Positions 15,173 through 25,417 of a stretch of DNA of 41,719 bases are shown piece by piece. The stretch spans positions 1 through 41,719 of the forward strand of contig NZ_JALAHI010000143.1 in the NCBI RefSeq assembly GCF_022711995.1, given 5' to 3'. A program made the translations under genes and the position numbers. The notes under the pieces are model-generated. The model worked only from the letters and a program-made list of their open reading frames with translations, had not been told where the DNA came from and ran no database searches. Positions within the stretch are counted from its first letter, which is position 1; every line of letters begins with the position of its first letter. The stretch is from Enterococcus sp. Lineage in GTDB: Bacteria > Bacillota > Bacilli > Lactobacillales > Enterococcaceae.

Positions 15173-16303
15173 ATGTGCCAAGCTATCAATCATTATGAAA
15201 TCGTAGGAAGTTTTTTGCGCCCGGAGAAGTTGAAGCAAGCAAGGGAGGACTTTGCTGCTGGGAAGATCACACAAGCTGAACTGAAAGAAGTCGAGGATCA
15301 AACAATCAGTGAGTTAGTCGCCAAGCAAAAGGAAGTTGGTTTGAAGTTTATCAGTGATGGTGAATTTCGTCGTAGTTATTGGCATTTGGATTTTTTCTGG
15401 GGCTTTCAAGGAGTAGAGCATGTTCTAATGGATCAAGGATACTTGTTTCATGGGGAAGAAACCCGAGCAGACTCGGCGCGATTAAATGGAAAAATTGCCT
15501 TCAATCCTGAACATCCCGTGTTTGATGAATACCGGTTTGTTGCGGCTCAGGCAGATGGGGTCCCCGTTCGCCAAAGTATTCCCGCACCTGCCCAATTGTT
15601 TGTCGAACTTGTTCGAGACAGTAATGAAGAAAAAGTGAACGCTATTTATCCAGATCGAGAAGCGTTGTTTGCTGATATTGGGCAAGCCTATCGGGAAACG
15701 ATTTTAGCCTTGTACGCGCTTGGCTGCCGCCATCTAAAATTGGATGACTGTACGTGGGGAATGCTGGTGGACAAAAATTACTGGCAGTCAAGGACCAATG
15801 ATGCATATGACCCACAAAAATTACAAGAATTGTATCTTGAATTGAATAACAGTGCACTGGTGGATCTGCCTGAAGATCTGCACGTGACCACCCATGTTTG
15901 CCGTGGCAATTACCATTCGACTTGGGCGTCATCGGGAGGCTATGAGCCAGTTGCGGATTCACTATTGGGGCATGAGGATGTGGAAGCCTTTTTCTTGGAG
16001 TTTGACGATGAGCGTTCCGGTGATTTCCAGCCATTGCGGTTTCTACCGGAAGAAAAGAAAATTGTTCTTGGTCTGGTAACAAGTAAAGATGGCGCCTTAG
16101 AAGCGAAAGACACCTTGATTGATCGCATCAAAGAAGCCAGTCAATACGTTCCATTAGAACGGTTGAGTTTAAGCCCCCAATGCGGATTTGCTTCAACGGA
16201 GGAAGGCAATATTTTGACGGAAGAAGACCAATGGAAAAAACTGCAGTTGATCATTGAAGTGGCAGATGAAGTTTGGGGAACAAAAACAGGAATTCCTCAA
16301 TAA
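15173..16303 (+). CDS. Cobalamin-independent methionine synthase-like methyltransferase (MetE C-domain type, YxjG/YxjH-like)
   Basis: The 376-residue protein corresponds to the catalytic C-terminal barrel of MetE without the N-terminal domain, as in YxjG/YxjH. Zinc ligands expected for homocysteine activation are visible: H241 and C243 in TTHVCRGNYHS, and C337 in SPQCGFAS. N-terminal family text is EIVGSFLRPEKLKQAREDF, then GLKFISDGEFRRSYWHLDFF. Such proteins methylate homocysteine using a folate or another methyl donor; the donor for this subfamily is uncertain. Control by the Met T-box directly upstream supports a role in methionine supply. AAGGAGG lies eight bases before the ATG. No partner gene follows. 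Confidence 0.88.
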   Translation: MCQAINHYEIVGSFLRPEKLKQAREDFAAGKITQAELKEVEDQTISELVAKQKEVGLKFISDGEFRRSYWHLDFFWGFQGVEHVLMDQGYLFHGEETRADSARLNGKIAFNPEHPVFDEYRFVAAQADGVPVRQSIPAPAQLFVELVRDSNEEKVNAIYPDREALFADIGQAYRETILALYALGCRHLKLDDCTWGMLVDKNYWQSRTNDAYDPQKLQELYLELNNSALVDLPEDLHVTTHVCRGNYHSTWASSGGYEPVADSLLGHEDVEAFFLEFDDERSGDFQPLRFLPEEKKIVLGLVTSKDGALEAKDTLIDRIKEASQYVPLERLSLSPQCGFASTEEGNILTEEDQWKKLQLIIEVADEVWGTKTGIPQ

Positions 16304-16666
16304 GAGAAAAAAACAGAACAGAGTGTCTGCTGCTCGAATCGTCCTTCAGTAGTTTTCCTTTCACATGGGCAGGAAGGCTGTGATTCAAGAGATCAACAAA
16401 TGTGTGCCAAAAAAGCAGGGACAGAAGATTTCGGCAGCAATAAAGCCCAAAACACGCATTCATTGGACCCAATCCCCATAGAAAACTTGGCCGCAAAAAA
16501 AACAAAAACAACTTTTATTTAATAGAAGCAATTTTTTTCGGGGCAGTGGCACTTATTGAAATAGCTAACTTTTTATGTTAAGAATAGGGTATGCTTTTTG
16601 GAGTAAACCTGCTCCAAAAGTAAAAATTCTTGTTATTTCTTAATAGAAAGAGAGTCTTAGTTTTTT
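16304..16666 (+). other. Intergenic region with weak promoter and leader hairpin
   Basis: No gene is supported in these 363 bases. A plausible promoter for the next gene is TTGAAA (16556-16561) and TAAGAA (16579-16584), spaced 17. The leader then contains an imperfect hairpin, CTTTTTGGAG (16594-16604) with CTCCAAAAG (16612-16620). No T run follows on either strand, so it is not an obvious terminator. The minus-strand frame here is low complexity and not convincing. Confidence 0.4.
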
Positions 16667-17449
16667 ATGGATATGAATCGGAAATTCTTTGCTTTTGATA
16701 TTGATGGCACGTTACTGGATTCGAACAAGCAACCTTTGGAAAGTACGATTGAAGCATTGGCGCTGTTAAGAAATGCCGGACATTTCGTGACAGTTGCTAC
16801 AGGCCGCAGTCGTTTTCTCGCAAAAGACATCATCCGCTCCCTCGCTTTTGATAATTACATTTTATGCAATGGTGCGGCTGCATTTTTGGCACACCAGCAA
16901 GTGTACAAAAAGCTATTGGATGAAGAACAGCTAAAAGCATTCGTTGCTGAAGCAAACGGCTTGGGAATCGATACAGCTTTTGTGGGAATGGATACGGCAA
17001 AACGGGCGTCTTCCTTGAATATTCGTATCATGGATGAAGCGATGCGTTCATTTGGGGCACAGGTGCCTGAATTGGATATCGACTTCCCAGAAGAAAAAGA
17101 AGTCTATCAAGCATTGGCTTTTTACGGGGAAAATTACGAAGGTTACTTTGACGATCGCTACAGCAAATTACGTTTTGTCCGTTGGCATGAAAATAGTGTC
17201 GATGTCGTGCCGAAAGACGGATCAAAAGCAGCGACGATCCTTTCAGTAGCACAACAGCTTGGTATTTCCCGAGAGAATGTGGTTTGCTTTGGTGATGGCG
17301 AAAATGACCGTGAAATGCTGCAAGCAGCCGGCGTTGGTGTAGCAATGGGCAATGCGGCTCCCGAGATCCAAGCAGTTGCAGACAAAGTCACTACCAGCAA
17401 TGATGACGATGGTATCTGGCAAGCGTTGAAAGAACTAGATTTGATATAA
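16667..17449 (+). CDS. Cof-type HAD-superfamily phosphatase
   Basis: This 260-residue cytoplasmic phosphatase has the HAD motif I FAFDIDGTLLDS (nucleophile D11, acid/base D13), motif II VATGRS, a Cof-type C2 cap, a Lys in PKDGSKAATI (motif III region), and motif IV VCFGDGENDREML. Substrates of the Cof group are sugar phosphates, pyridoxal phosphate or FMN-like compounds and cannot be inferred here. The protein may instead start at Met 3 (16673). The gene is monocistronic; a distal hairpin at 17622 may end the transcript. Confidence 0.88.
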   Translation: MDMNRKFFAFDIDGTLLDSNKQPLESTIEALALLRNAGHFVTVATGRSRFLAKDIIRSLAFDNYILCNGAAAFLAHQQVYKKLLDEEQLKAFVAEANGLGIDTAFVGMDTAKRASSLNIRIMDEAMRSFGAQVPELDIDFPEEKEVYQALAFYGENYEGYFDDRYSKLRFVRWHENSVDVVPKDGSKAATILSVAQQLGISRENVVCFGDGENDREMLQAAGVGVAMGNAAPEIQAVADKVTTSNDDDGIWQALKELDLI

Positions 17450-17621
17450 CTAAACGGTGTCCTAAGAAACAAACAATCCTGAATGTTTTTGCAATCGACA
17501 CATCAGAAAGCCCAATCACAGACTAAAAGCGATTCATTAGCAAGCCTGTTTCCGCTTGTTGTACTGCTTATACGATTAACCTGTGCCTTTCTGCCTGAAA
17601 ATCTGCAAATCCTTCAGAGAT

Positions 17622-17658
17622 CCTGTCTTGTTCTTACGGACACGGTTTCTTTTTTTTT
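17622..17658 (+). terminator. Probable terminator before mgsA
   Basis: CCTGTC pairs with GACA-C-GG (one bulge) followed by TTTCTTTTTTTTT. It lies ~170 bases after the HAD stop. The stretch between them shows no coding signal I trust. Confidence 0.5.
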
Positions 17659-17666
17659 AAAAGAAT

Positions 17667-17689
17667 TGGTACAATAGACAAAAAGGAGG
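17667..17689 (+). promoter_or_regulatory. mgsA-pepT promoter (extended -10) and ribosome-binding site
   Basis: TGGTACAAT contains TACAAT at 17670-17675 with a TG extension. AGGAGG at 17684-17689 is one base from ATG 17691 but seven from ATG 17697, which decides the mgsA start. The short distance from -10 to the start codon implies a very short leader. Confidence 0.6.
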
Positions 17690-17696
17690 AATGCAG

Positions 17697-18119
17697 ATGA
17701 AAATAGCATTGATCGCTCATGACCGTAAAAAAGAATTGATGGTAAAGCTGGTTACTGCTTATCGAGAAATCTTAGCACAGCATCAACTCTACGCCACAGG
17801 AACGACAGGAACACGGATTCAAGAAGCCACCGGATTACCAGTCCATCGCTATAAGTCAGGTCCTTTAGGTGGGGATCAACAGATTGGTGCAATGATTTCT
17901 GAAGACGATCTGGATATGGTGATTTTCTTACGAGATCCTTTGGCAGCGCAACCACACGAACCAGACGTGACGGCGTTGATCCGTTTGTCCGATGTATATG
18001 AGATTCCATTGGCCACAAATATCGGCACAGCGGAAATATTGCTCCGAGGATTAGATGCAGGATTTGTCGATTTCCGCCAAATCATTCATGAAATGGACCA
18101 CCGCCCCATATCTTTTTAA
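17697..18119 (+). CDS. mgsA: Methylglyoxal synthase
   Basis: The enzyme converts dihydroxyacetone phosphate to methylglyoxal and phosphate, a bypass of lower glycolysis when phosphate is short. The 140 residues carry all family blocks: [12 protein letters not shown] at the start, [10 protein letters not shown] (phosphate loop), [34 protein letters not shown] and [11 protein letters not shown]. Start ATG 17697 gives the standard MKIALIAHD terminus. It is followed by pepT with a 14-base gap and probably shares its transcript. In many Lactobacillales mgsA follows dapB instead, so this neighbourhood is somewhat different. Confidence 0.95.
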   Translation: MKIALIAHDRKKELMVKLVTAYREILAQHQLYATGTTGTRIQEATGLPVHRYKSGPLGGDQQIGAMISEDDLDMVIFLRDPLAAQPHEPDVTALIRLSDVYEIPLATNIGTAEILLRGLDAGFVDFRQIIHEMDHRPISF

Positions 18120-18133
18120 AGGAAGTGACAGAA

Positions 18134-19354
18134 GTGAAGGACAAACCGATGATCGACGATTTTTTGCGCTATGCCAAAATCAATACCCGCTCCGATGCGC
18201 GGAGCAAGACGATTCCGACGACTGCTGGTCAAGTCGAGTTGGCGCTGTTACTGGGGGATCAACTGCAAGGGATGGGGCTTAGCGATGTGTTGTACCATGA
18301 AAAAAATGGCTTTGTGATTGGGCGTTTGGCAGGAGATCCGAATAAAACGGCAGTGGGCTTTATTGCCCATGTGGATACTGCTGATTTTGCGGCGGAAAAC
18401 ATTCAACCCCAGATCCATGAAAATTATGATGGCAACGATATCTGCCTAAATGAGGCATTAGGGATCATGATGACAGTGGCTGAGTTTCCGAATCTCAAAG
18501 ACTACATAGGTGAGACATTGATCACCACAGATGGAACGACGCTCCTGGGGGCCGACGACAAAGCTGGTATCGCCGAAATCATCGATGCATTGCGGATACT
18601 ACAAACCATTGATCCACAAGAGCGGGGAGATGTCTGGGTCGCTTTTGGCCCGGATGAAGAAATTGGTCAAGGGGCGGACTTATTCGATCCAGCCGATTTT
18701 CCAGTGGCATTTGCCTATACGATGGACAGTGGCCGTGTGGGACATCTGGAATATGAGACCTTTAATGCTGCTCGGATCGATATCCAAATCAATGGAACGA
18801 GCGTGCACCCGGGGACTGCTTATGGGCGTTTGGTCAATGCATTAAAAATCGCCAACCAGATCGATGCCGCTTTGCCGCCAGAAGAAGTTCCAGAAAAAAC
18901 AAAAGAGTACCAAGGGTTTTATTTGCTTCATAATCTTACGGGGCATATCGGGTACGCAGAACTCTCCTATATCATTCGGGATCACGATCAAACACTTTTC
19001 CAAAAGCGCAAAGAAAAGATGGTGCAGATCATTGAAGCGCTAAACGAACGCTATGGGGAGCGAATCACCTATCAGCTGTATGATCAATACTACAATATGG
19101 GGGATCGAATCAAAGAAAACCCGCAAAGTGTCCACATCGCTCGCCAAGCGATGGCAGACTTAGGGATCACCCCCATCGAAGCACCGTTTCGTGGGGGCAC
19201 CGATGGCTCAAAAATCACCTACAAAGGGATCCTCACGCCGAATTTGTTTACCGGCGGCGAGAATTTCCATGGGCAATACGAATTTATTACTGTTGAGGCG
19301 ATGGAAAAAGCCCGGGACTTAATCGTAGCGATCGTCAAGCAAGTCGCTAGCTAA
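18134..19354 (+). CDS. pepT: Peptidase T (tripeptide aminopeptidase)
   Basis: This M20-family zinc peptidase removes the N-terminal residue from tripeptides in the cytoplasm. Metal-binding and catalytic text is present: GFIAHVDTAD (His and Asp), GADDKAGIAEI (bridging Asp), FGPDEEIGQGAD (catalytic Glu-Glu), YTMDSG and NLFTGGENFHGQYEF (final His). GTG 18134 is preferred to GTG 18125 because AAGGAA abuts the latter, giving ~406 residues beginning MKDKPMIDDFLRYAKINTRS, like other PepT proteins. A clear terminator follows. Confidence 0.95.
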   Translation: MKDKPMIDDFLRYAKINTRSDARSKTIPTTAGQVELALLLGDQLQGMGLSDVLYHEKNGFVIGRLAGDPNKTAVGFIAHVDTADFAAENIQPQIHENYDGNDICLNEALGIMMTVAEFPNLKDYIGETLITTDGTTLLGADDKAGIAEIIDALRILQTIDPQERGDVWVAFGPDEEIGQGADLFDPADFPVAFAYTMDSGRVGHLEYETFNAARIDIQINGTSVHPGTAYGRLVNALKIANQIDAALPPEEVPEKTKEYQGFYLLHNLTGHIGYAELSYIIRDHDQTLFQKRKEKMVQIIEALNERYGERITYQLYDQYYNMGDRIKENPQSVHIARQAMADLGITPIEAPFRGGTDGSKITYKGILTPNLFTGGENFHGQYEFITVEAMEKARDLIVAIVKQVAS

Positions 19355-19359
19355 TGAGG

Positions 19360-19398
19360 ACTCTTCAAACGACCGCTGTTGTTTGGAGAGTTTTTTTC
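19360..19398 (+). terminator. Terminator after pepT
   Basis: ACTCTTCAAAC (19360-19370) pairs with GTTTGGAGAGT (19381-19391), followed by seven T residues. Confidence 0.88.
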
Positions 19399-19505
19399 GG
19401 AATGGGGTCTAAAGGGAGCGAAGGCAAGGGCGATAAGCAAAACGCCGGCTGATCCAAGGAAGAGGGCGAGAGGGAATAGCTCTTTTTTTTCTCGTGGAAA
19501 ACACT

Positions 19506-19511
19506 TATAAT
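19506..19511 (+). promoter_or_regulatory. -10 element of the ymdB-ricA-mutSL operon
   Basis: A perfect TATAAT 33 bases before the ymdB start codon. The -35 region is only a T run (19483-19490), so promoter strength is unclear. Confidence 0.5.
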
Positions 19512-19544
19512 AAAGAAAGATGTTAAAAGAGAAGAGGAAAAAGT

Positions 19545-20342
19545 GTGCGGGTATTATTTATTGGAGATGTGGTTGGTTCGTTAGGGAGAAATATGTTAAC
19601 GGAATACGTACCAAAGTTGAAGAAAGCCTACCGTCCGCAAGTGACGATCGCAAATGGCGAGAACGCGGCTGCGGGTCGGGGAATTACGGGGAAAATCTAT
19701 AAGAAATTTCTTCAAGATGGTGTCGATGTCATCACATTAGGAAACCATACGTGGGACAACCGAGATATTTTTGAATTTATCGGTGAGGCCAAGAAAATGA
19801 TTCGGCCGGCGAATTTTCCAGAAGGGACGCCCGGTACAGGAATGGTTTTTGTGAAAGTTAATGCCATCGAACTAGCAGTCATCAATATGCAAGCTCGTTC
19901 CTTCATGGTCGACATCGATGATCCTTTTCGTAAAATGGACGAGTTAGTGGCTATCGCTCGCAAACGGACCCCATTTATTTTTGTTGACTTTCATGGGGAA
20001 ACAACTAGCGAAAAACAAGCCATGGGCTGGTACCTGGATGGAAGGGTCTCCGCCGTTGTCGGTACCCATACCCATGTCCAAACCAATGATGCGCGAATTT
20101 TGCCTCAAGGAACGGCGTATTTGTCAGATGTCGGGATGACCGGTCCTTATGATGGGATTTTAGGGATGAAGCGAGAACCAATCATTGAAAAATTCCTGAC
20201 AGCATTGCCGCAACGCTTTGAAGTGATTGAGAACGGCCGGGGAATTTTATCCGCTTGTCTGATCGAGATTGATGAGCAGACGGGTAAAGCCAAATCGATT
20301 CGTCCAATCCAGATCAGTGAAGATCGGCCTTTTACAGAATAG
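19545..20342 (+). CDS. ymdB: YmdB-type metallophosphoesterase (TIGR00282 family)
   Basis: YmdB hydrolyses 2',3'-cyclic nucleotides and in Bacillus influences biofilm and motility decisions and associates with RNase Y. The 265-residue length fits. Metal and catalytic residues are visible: D8 in LFIGDVVG, E39 and N40 in ANGENAA, GNHTWDN, VDFHGETTSEK and GTHTHVQTND. The start codon is GTG 19545, preceded by AGAGGAAA. ricA follows after seven bases. RNase Y itself, usually upstream of ymdB in Bacillus, is not upstream here; pepT is. Confidence 0.93.
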   Translation: MRVLFIGDVVGSLGRNMLTEYVPKLKKAYRPQVTIANGENAAAGRGITGKIYKKFLQDGVDVITLGNHTWDNRDIFEFIGEAKKMIRPANFPEGTPGTGMVFVKVNAIELAVINMQARSFMVDIDDPFRKMDELVAIARKRTPFIFVDFHGETTSEKQAMGWYLDGRVSAVVGTHTHVQTNDARILPQGTAYLSDVGMTGPYDGILGMKREPIIEKFLTALPQRFEVIENGRGILSACLIEIDEQTGKAKSIRPIQISEDRPFTE

Positions 20343-20349
20343 GAGAATC

Positions 20350-20736
20350 ATGGATCCATTAGAAAAAGAAACCGCAGTTGCACAAGAATTGGCTGAACTG
20401 CAGCAGCTGCTGGCACAACACCCAGTGGTGCAGGAATTCCATACGATCCAGCAGCGGGCACAAAACAATCCGAAGCTGCAGGCGTTAGAAGAAGCCATCA
20501 AGCAAACGCAAAAAGAAATCGTTCAGTATGAACATTATGATAAACCGGAAGCCAAAAAGGATGCGTTGCGACGAGTGGCGGAGTTGACGCAAGAATACGA
20601 TCAGCACCCATTAGTGGTCGCCTACCGAGAGGTACTGCAGGAAGCAGATGAACTGCTGCACTACGTCACAACAGAAATCCAAAAGCAAGTGAATAAAGCC
20701 ATCGAGGAGGAAGAAGCACATGCCTCAGAAAACTAA
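20350..20736 (+). CDS. ricA: YmcA/YlbF family regulator (RicA-like)
   Basis: The 128-residue, Glu/Gln-rich, all-helical protein resembles YmcA (RicA). In Bacillus RicA forms a complex with RicF and RicT that steers RNase Y cleavage and maturation of polycistronic mRNAs. Recognisable text: [20 protein letters not shown] and [20 protein letters not shown]. The open frame extends upstream inside ymdB; ATG 20350 follows AGGAG and matches the family N-terminus. Its end overlaps mutS by 17 bases, so it is coupled to mutS translation, as in Bacillus where ymcA precedes mutS. Confidence 0.82.
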   Translation: MDPLEKETAVAQELAELQQLLAQHPVVQEFHTIQQRAQNNPKLQALEEAIKQTQKEIVQYEHYDKPEAKKDALRRVAELTQEYDQHPLVVAYREVLQEADELLHYVTTEIQKQVNKAIEEEEAHASEN

Positions 20737-23266
20737 AAACACTCCCATGATGGAACAATATTTAAGCATCAAGGCACAATACCAAGATGCTTTTTTGTTC
20801 TACCGTCTGGGAGATTTCTATGAATTGTTCAATGAAGATGCGATCAAAGCTGCGCAAATCTTAGAACTAACCTTAACAAGCCGCAACAAGAATGCGGAAG
20901 ATCCGATCCCAATGTGTGGGGTCCCTTACCATGCCGCCAGTAATTATATTGACACATTGATTGAGCAAGGCTATAAAGTCGCCATCTGTGAACAAGTCGA
21001 AGACCCTAAAACCACCAAAGGGATGGTCAAACGAGAAGTTGTCCAATTGATCACCCCGGGGACTGTCATGGATAGCAAAGGGCTGTCTGCTAAAGACAAC
21101 AACTTCTTGACGGCTGTGATGCAAACAGACCAAGGCTACAGTTTTGCCTATGTAGACTTGAGTACCGGAGAATTGAAAACAGCAATTTTGGAAGACGAAG
21201 ATGCGGTCTTAAATGAAGCTGCCGCCTTGCAAACAAAAGAAGTCGTTTTATGCAGCGATATTCCTGATTCCTTGCAAGAACTGTTAACGACTCGTTTAAG
21301 TGTAGTTTTTTCAAAACAAGAGACCTATGAAGAAAATGCCGAATTCCGCTTCTTGACCAGCGGATTGCCGGAAGCGGAAAAAACGGTCACGGGTAAATTG
21401 TTGAGTTACTTAGCGATCACGCAAAAACGCAGCTTGGCGCATATTCAACAAGCGGTGGAATACCAGCCGGATCATTCCTTGAAAATGGATTATTACTCGA
21501 AATTCAATCTTGAGCTGAGTCGTTCGATCCGAACCGGCAAGAAACAAGGCACCCTGCTATGGCTCTTGGATGAAACCAAAACAGCGATGGGGGCTCGTTT
21601 GCTGAAACAATGGTTGGACCGTCCATTGATTCAGCCAAAGAAAATCGTAGCACGACAAGAAATGGTCCAATCCTTGCTGGACAGCTTTTTTGAACGGGCT
21701 GACTTACAAGAAGCACTGACCAAAGTGTATGACATGGAGCGTTTAGTCGGCCGAGTCGCCTTTGGAAATGTCAATGGTCGGGATCTCTTGCAGCTGAAAT
21801 CTTCTTTGCAGCAAGTTCCTTTGATTGCACAACTGATCCAAGGCATCAACCGGGGAGAATGGAATGAGTTGCTGCTGGAATTGGAACCGCTGGATGACTT
21901 AGTGGCTCTGATCGATAGCGCCATCGATGAAGATGCCCCGTTGCAGATCACAGAAGGAAATGTCATCAAAGACGGTTTTCATGAGCAGCTAGACAAGTAT
22001 CGGGAAGCGATGCGCAACGGCAAGCAGTGGCTTGCGGAGCTGGAAGCCAAGGAGCGCCAAGAAACGGGGATCAAGACTTTGAAAGTTGGCTTCAATCGCG
22101 TTTTTGGGTATTACATTGAAATCACCAAAGCAAATCTGGCCGGGCTTGAAGAAGGCCGATATGAACGGAAACAGACCTTAGCGAATGCCGAGCGCTTTAT
22201 CTCCCCTGAACTAAAGAAACTGGAAACAGTGATTTTAGAAGCCGAAGAAAAATCGGTGGATCTGGAATACCAGCTGTTTTTGGAAGTTCGGGAAGAAGTC
22301 AAAAAAAGTATCCTGCGTCTACAAAAACTAGCTAAAGCTATCAGCGCCGTCGATGTGCTGCAAAGCTTTGCGACAATTGCGGAACGCTATCAATATGTAC
22401 GGCCAATTTTGAAAAAAGAACGCTCCTTGAATATCATTGACGGCCGTCATCCGGTTGTGGAAAAAGTGCTGGGACACCAAGAATATATACCTAATAGCAT
22501 CGTGATGCATGAAGATACCGATATTTTATTGATCACCGGACCAAATATGTCAGGTAAGAGTACCTATATGCGGCAATTGGCACTGTTAGTGATCATGGCC
22601 CAAATCGGTTGTTTTGTTCCGGCACAATCAGCAGAAATGCCGATTTTTGACCGTATCTTTACCCGGATCGGTGCCAGTGATGATTTGATTGCAGGACAAA
22701 GTACCTTCATGGTGGAAATGATGGAAGCCAACCAAGCGTTGCGGCATGCGACACCAAACAGTTTGATTTTGTTTGATGAGTTAGGTCGGGGAACCGCCAC
22801 TTATGATGGGATGGCACTTGCCCAAGCCATCATCGAATATATCCACAAAGAAGTCAAAGCAAAGACGCTGTTTTCAACTCACTATCACGAACTGACGGTG
22901 TTGGACGAAGAATTACAACGATTGCGAAACATTCATGTAGGAGCCGTTGAAAAAGATGGCGAAGTGGTCTTCTTGCATAAAATGATGGATGGTCCGGCAG
23001 ACAAGAGCTACGGGATCCATGTAGCCAAAATTGCAGGGCTGCCGAGCCAATTGTTACAGCGAGCAGCAACGATCTTGAAAGCTCTGGAGGAACATGAACC
23101 AACAATCGAAAAGCCTGTGGTAGAAGAAACACAGCAGCTTTCATTGTTTAGCGAGGTATCCACCGAAGAAGTCGGAGTCATCGATCAGCTGAAAAAACTG
23201 AATCTCTTAGAAATGACCCCAATGGATGCGTTGAATAAGCTTTATGAATTGCAAAAACGAATCTAG
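20720..23266 (+). CDS. mutS: DNA mismatch repair ATPase MutS
   Basis: MutS recognises mismatches and recruits MutL. At 848 residues it has the usual length. The mismatch-reading Phe-X-Glu is F33-Y34-E35 in [10 protein letters not shown]. Walker A is GPNMSGKST at residues 607-615; Walker B and signature text follow ([20 protein letters not shown]), then FSTHYHELT. The C-terminus contains QQLSLF, a beta-clamp-binding-like sequence (about residues 804-809). GAGGAGG at the end of ricA provides the ribosome-binding site. mutL follows after 15 bases. Confidence 0.98.
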   Translation: MPQKTKNTPMMEQYLSIKAQYQDAFLFYRLGDFYELFNEDAIKAAQILELTLTSRNKNAEDPIPMCGVPYHAASNYIDTLIEQGYKVAICEQVEDPKTTKGMVKREVVQLITPGTVMDSKGLSAKDNNFLTAVMQTDQGYSFAYVDLSTGELKTAILEDEDAVLNEAAALQTKEVVLCSDIPDSLQELLTTRLSVVFSKQETYEENAEFRFLTSGLPEAEKTVTGKLLSYLAITQKRSLAHIQQAVEYQPDHSLKMDYYSKFNLELSRSIRTGKKQGTLLWLLDETKTAMGARLLKQWLDRPLIQPKKIVARQEMVQSLLDSFFERADLQEALTKVYDMERLVGRVAFGNVNGRDLLQLKSSLQQVPLIAQLIQGINRGEWNELLLELEPLDDLVALIDSAIDEDAPLQITEGNVIKDGFHEQLDKYREAMRNGKQWLAELEAKERQETGIKTLKVGFNRVFGYYIEITKANLAGLEEGRYERKQTLANAERFISPELKKLETVILEAEEKSVDLEYQLFLEVREEVKKSILRLQKLAKAISAVDVLQSFATIAERYQYVRPILKKERSLNIIDGRHPVVEKVLGHQEYIPNSIVMHEDTDILLITGPNMSGKSTYMRQLALLVIMAQIGCFVPAQSAEMPIFDRIFTRIGASDDLIAGQSTFMVEMMEANQALRHATPNSLILFDELGRGTATYDGMALAQAIIEYIHKEVKAKTLFSTHYHELTVLDEELQRLRNIHVGAVEKDGEVVFLHKMMDGPADKSYGIHVAKIAGLPSQLLQRAATILKALEEHEPTIEKPVVEETQQLSLFSEVSTEEVGVIDQLKKLNLLEMTPMDALNKLYELQKRI

Positions 23267-23281
23267 AAAGAAGGAAAACAG

Positions 23282-25417
23282 ATGGGCAAGATCCAAGAAT
23301 TATCTGAACGTCTAGCGAATCAAATCGCTGCCGGTGAAGTCGTGGAACGGCCAGCCTCTGTTGTCAAAGAACTTGTAGAAAATGCGGTGGATGCCGGCAG
23401 CACGCAGATCGATATCTTTATTGAAGAAGCGGGTCTGCGAAAGATCCAAGTCATCGATAATGGCGAGGGAATTGCCGAAGAGGATGTCGTTACGGCCTTT
23501 AAGCGGCATGCCACCAGTAAGATCCATAACCGAGATGATTTGTTTCGGATTCGTACATTAGGGTTTCGCGGCGAGGCATTACCAAGTATTGCCTCGGTGT
23601 CGATCCTCACAATCGAAACGGCTGTCAAAGATGCCCCTCAAGGTTCATTCCTTCGATTAAAGGGAGGGGCTGTGGAGGAACATACACCGGCAAATTTGCG
23701 GCAAGGAACGAAGATCACTGTTGAAAATCTGTTTTACAATACCCCTGCGCGTTTGAAATATGTCAAAACATTGCAGACGGAATTGGCCAATATCGGGGAT
23801 ATCGTGAACCGAATCGCGTTAAGCCACCCAGAGATTGCCTTTCGTTTGGTTCATGAAGGCAATAAGATGCTGACCACCACTGGTAGTGGTGATTTGAAAC
23901 AAACAGTTGCCGGAATCTATGGAGTTGAAACAGCCAAAAAGATGTTAGCCATCAACAGTGAGGACCTTGATTTCAAGCTGACTGGTTATGTCTCATTGCC
24001 GGAAGTGACGCGAGCTAGCCGAAATTATCTATCCACGATCATCAATGGTCGGTACATTCGGAATTTTGCCTTGAACAAAGCTATCGTCGCCGGTTACGGT
24101 TCAAAATTGATGGTGGGACGTTTTCCGATTGCGGTACTGGAGATCACGATGGATCCATTGTTGGTGGATGTCAATGTTCACCCCACTAAACAAGAAGTAC
24201 GCTTATCAAAAGAAGAAGAATTGACCGCATTGATCAGTAAATCCATCAATGAAGCATTACGAGAAGAAAATTTGATTCCGAATGCTGCCGATAATCTGCG
24301 TTTTAAGAAAAAAGTCGCCTCGGATCCAGTGGAACAAACAAAGCTGGATCTGGGAACAAGTCCGACAACTTCTTCAGGATTGACTTTCAATCGGGAAACA
24401 GGCAAATTCCAAGTTACCTCATCAGGTTATCAACAGACTGTGGATAACTTTGTGGAAAACCCTGTGGAGGAAGGTGGAAAACTTCCAGAAATCCCGGAAC
24501 AAAGGGAAAGTTCCTTGCCTTTTGCAGAGCATTCTGTGGAAGACCCCGCTCTTTTCGATAGTTTGGAGGACACTTTGCCAAACAAACCCTTACGAGATCC
24601 CTTTGCTGCCACAGCTCCGGTGACGGATAGCGTTAAGGAAACCGATCAACTGGCATCTGAGTCGCTTCTTTCAGATGATAGCCAGAATTTGCTGGAGACT
24701 CATGCAGAAGAGGCGCAAGAGCGACTTCATCCAGAAGTCCATGCCGGTCAACAAAACTATACAAAGTATGTGGATCGCTTATTAGAAGAAACCCCGGCTA
24801 AGCAGCGTTTCCCACAATTAGAATATTTTGGTCAAATGCATGGGACGTATCTATTTGCTCAAAGTGATGAGGGATTGTACATCGTAGACCAGCATGCAGC
24901 CCAAGAACGGATCAAGTATGAATATTATCGGGAAAAAATTGGCGAAGTAACCAATGATTTGCAGGAATTACTCGTACCGATCGTCTTGGATTACCCCAAT
25001 AACGATGCCATCAAGCTGAAGGAACAAAATGAAAAATTGCAAGAAGTTGGGATCCATCTGGAAGATTTTGGCGCCAACAGTTTTATCGTAAGAGCGCACC
25101 CCACTTGGTATCCAGCAGGAGAAGAAGAAAGTATTATCCGTGAAATGATCGATATGCTCCTAGAGACCGGAAGCGTTAGTGTCAAGAAATTCAGGGAAGC
25201 GACAGCAATCATGATGAGCTGCAAACGTTCGATCAAAGCCAATCATTACTTGAATGAAGCACAAGCGCGGATCCTGTTGGCGGATCTTGCAAAATGTGAG
25301 AATCCTTTTAACTGCCCTCATGGTCGCCCAGTATTGATCCATTTTACCAACAGTGACATGGAACGAATGTTTAAACGGATCCAAGATCCCCATCGTGCAA
25401 GGAGTGGAATGGAATGA
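23282..25417 (+). CDS. mutL: DNA mismatch repair protein MutL with endonuclease motif
   Basis: The 711-residue protein has the N-terminal GHKL ATPase ([41 protein letters not shown]), a linker of about 150 acidic, poorly conserved residues, and the C-terminal dimerisation domain. The metal-binding endonuclease motif [12 protein letters not shown] begins at D536, with [10 protein letters not shown] and [10 protein letters not shown] further on. It is therefore the nicking type of MutL used by bacteria lacking Mut[11 protein letters not shown] has Ala-Val where ELVENSIDAG is usual, a conservative change. Its stop overlaps the maf start (ATGA). Confidence 0.98.
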   Translation: MGKIQELSERLANQIAAGEVVERPASVVKELVENAVDAGSTQIDIFIEEAGLRKIQVIDNGEGIAEEDVVTAFKRHATSKIHNRDDLFRIRTLGFRGEALPSIASVSILTIETAVKDAPQGSFLRLKGGAVEEHTPANLRQGTKITVENLFYNTPARLKYVKTLQTELANIGDIVNRIALSHPEIAFRLVHEGNKMLTTTGSGDLKQTVAGIYGVETAKKMLAINSEDLDFKLTGYVSLPEVTRASRNYLSTIINGRYIRNFALNKAIVAGYGSKLMVGRFPIAVLEITMDPLLVDVNVHPTKQEVRLSKEEELTALISKSINEALREENLIPNAADNLRFKKKVASDPVEQTKLDLGTSPTTSSGLTFNRETGKFQVTSSGYQQTVDNFVENPVEEGGKLPEIPEQRESSLPFAEHSVEDPALFDSLEDTLPNKPLRDPFAATAPVTDSVKETDQLASESLLSDDSQNLLETHAEEAQERLHPEVHAGQQNYTKYVDRLLEETPAKQRFPQLEYFGQMHGTYLFAQSDEGLYIVDQHAAQERIKYEYYREKIGEVTNDLQELLVPIVLDYPNNDAIKLKEQNEKLQEVGIHLEDFGANSFIVRAHPTWYPAGEEESIIREMIDMLLETGSVSVKKFREATAIMMSCKRSIKANHYLNEAQARILLADLAKCENPFNCPHGRPVLIHFTNSDMERMFKRIQDPHRARSGME

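Noticed and set aside
15642-16082. 146-codon frame antisense to the methyltransferase gene
   Set aside because: Mirror of a strongly coding gene; Pro/His/Arg-rich composition typical of antisense frames.
16251-16511. 86-codon minus-strand frame after the methyltransferase gene
   Set aside because: Low-complexity Phe/Leu-rich product, overlaps the methyltransferase end, no initiation signal.
16594-16620. Hairpin before the HAD gene as a riboswitch
   Set aside because: A single short imperfect stem with no T run or conserved riboswitch core; insufficient support.
17483-17677. 64-codon plus-strand frame before mgsA
   Set aside because: It spans a probable terminator and the mgsA promoter, and lacks a ribosome-binding site.
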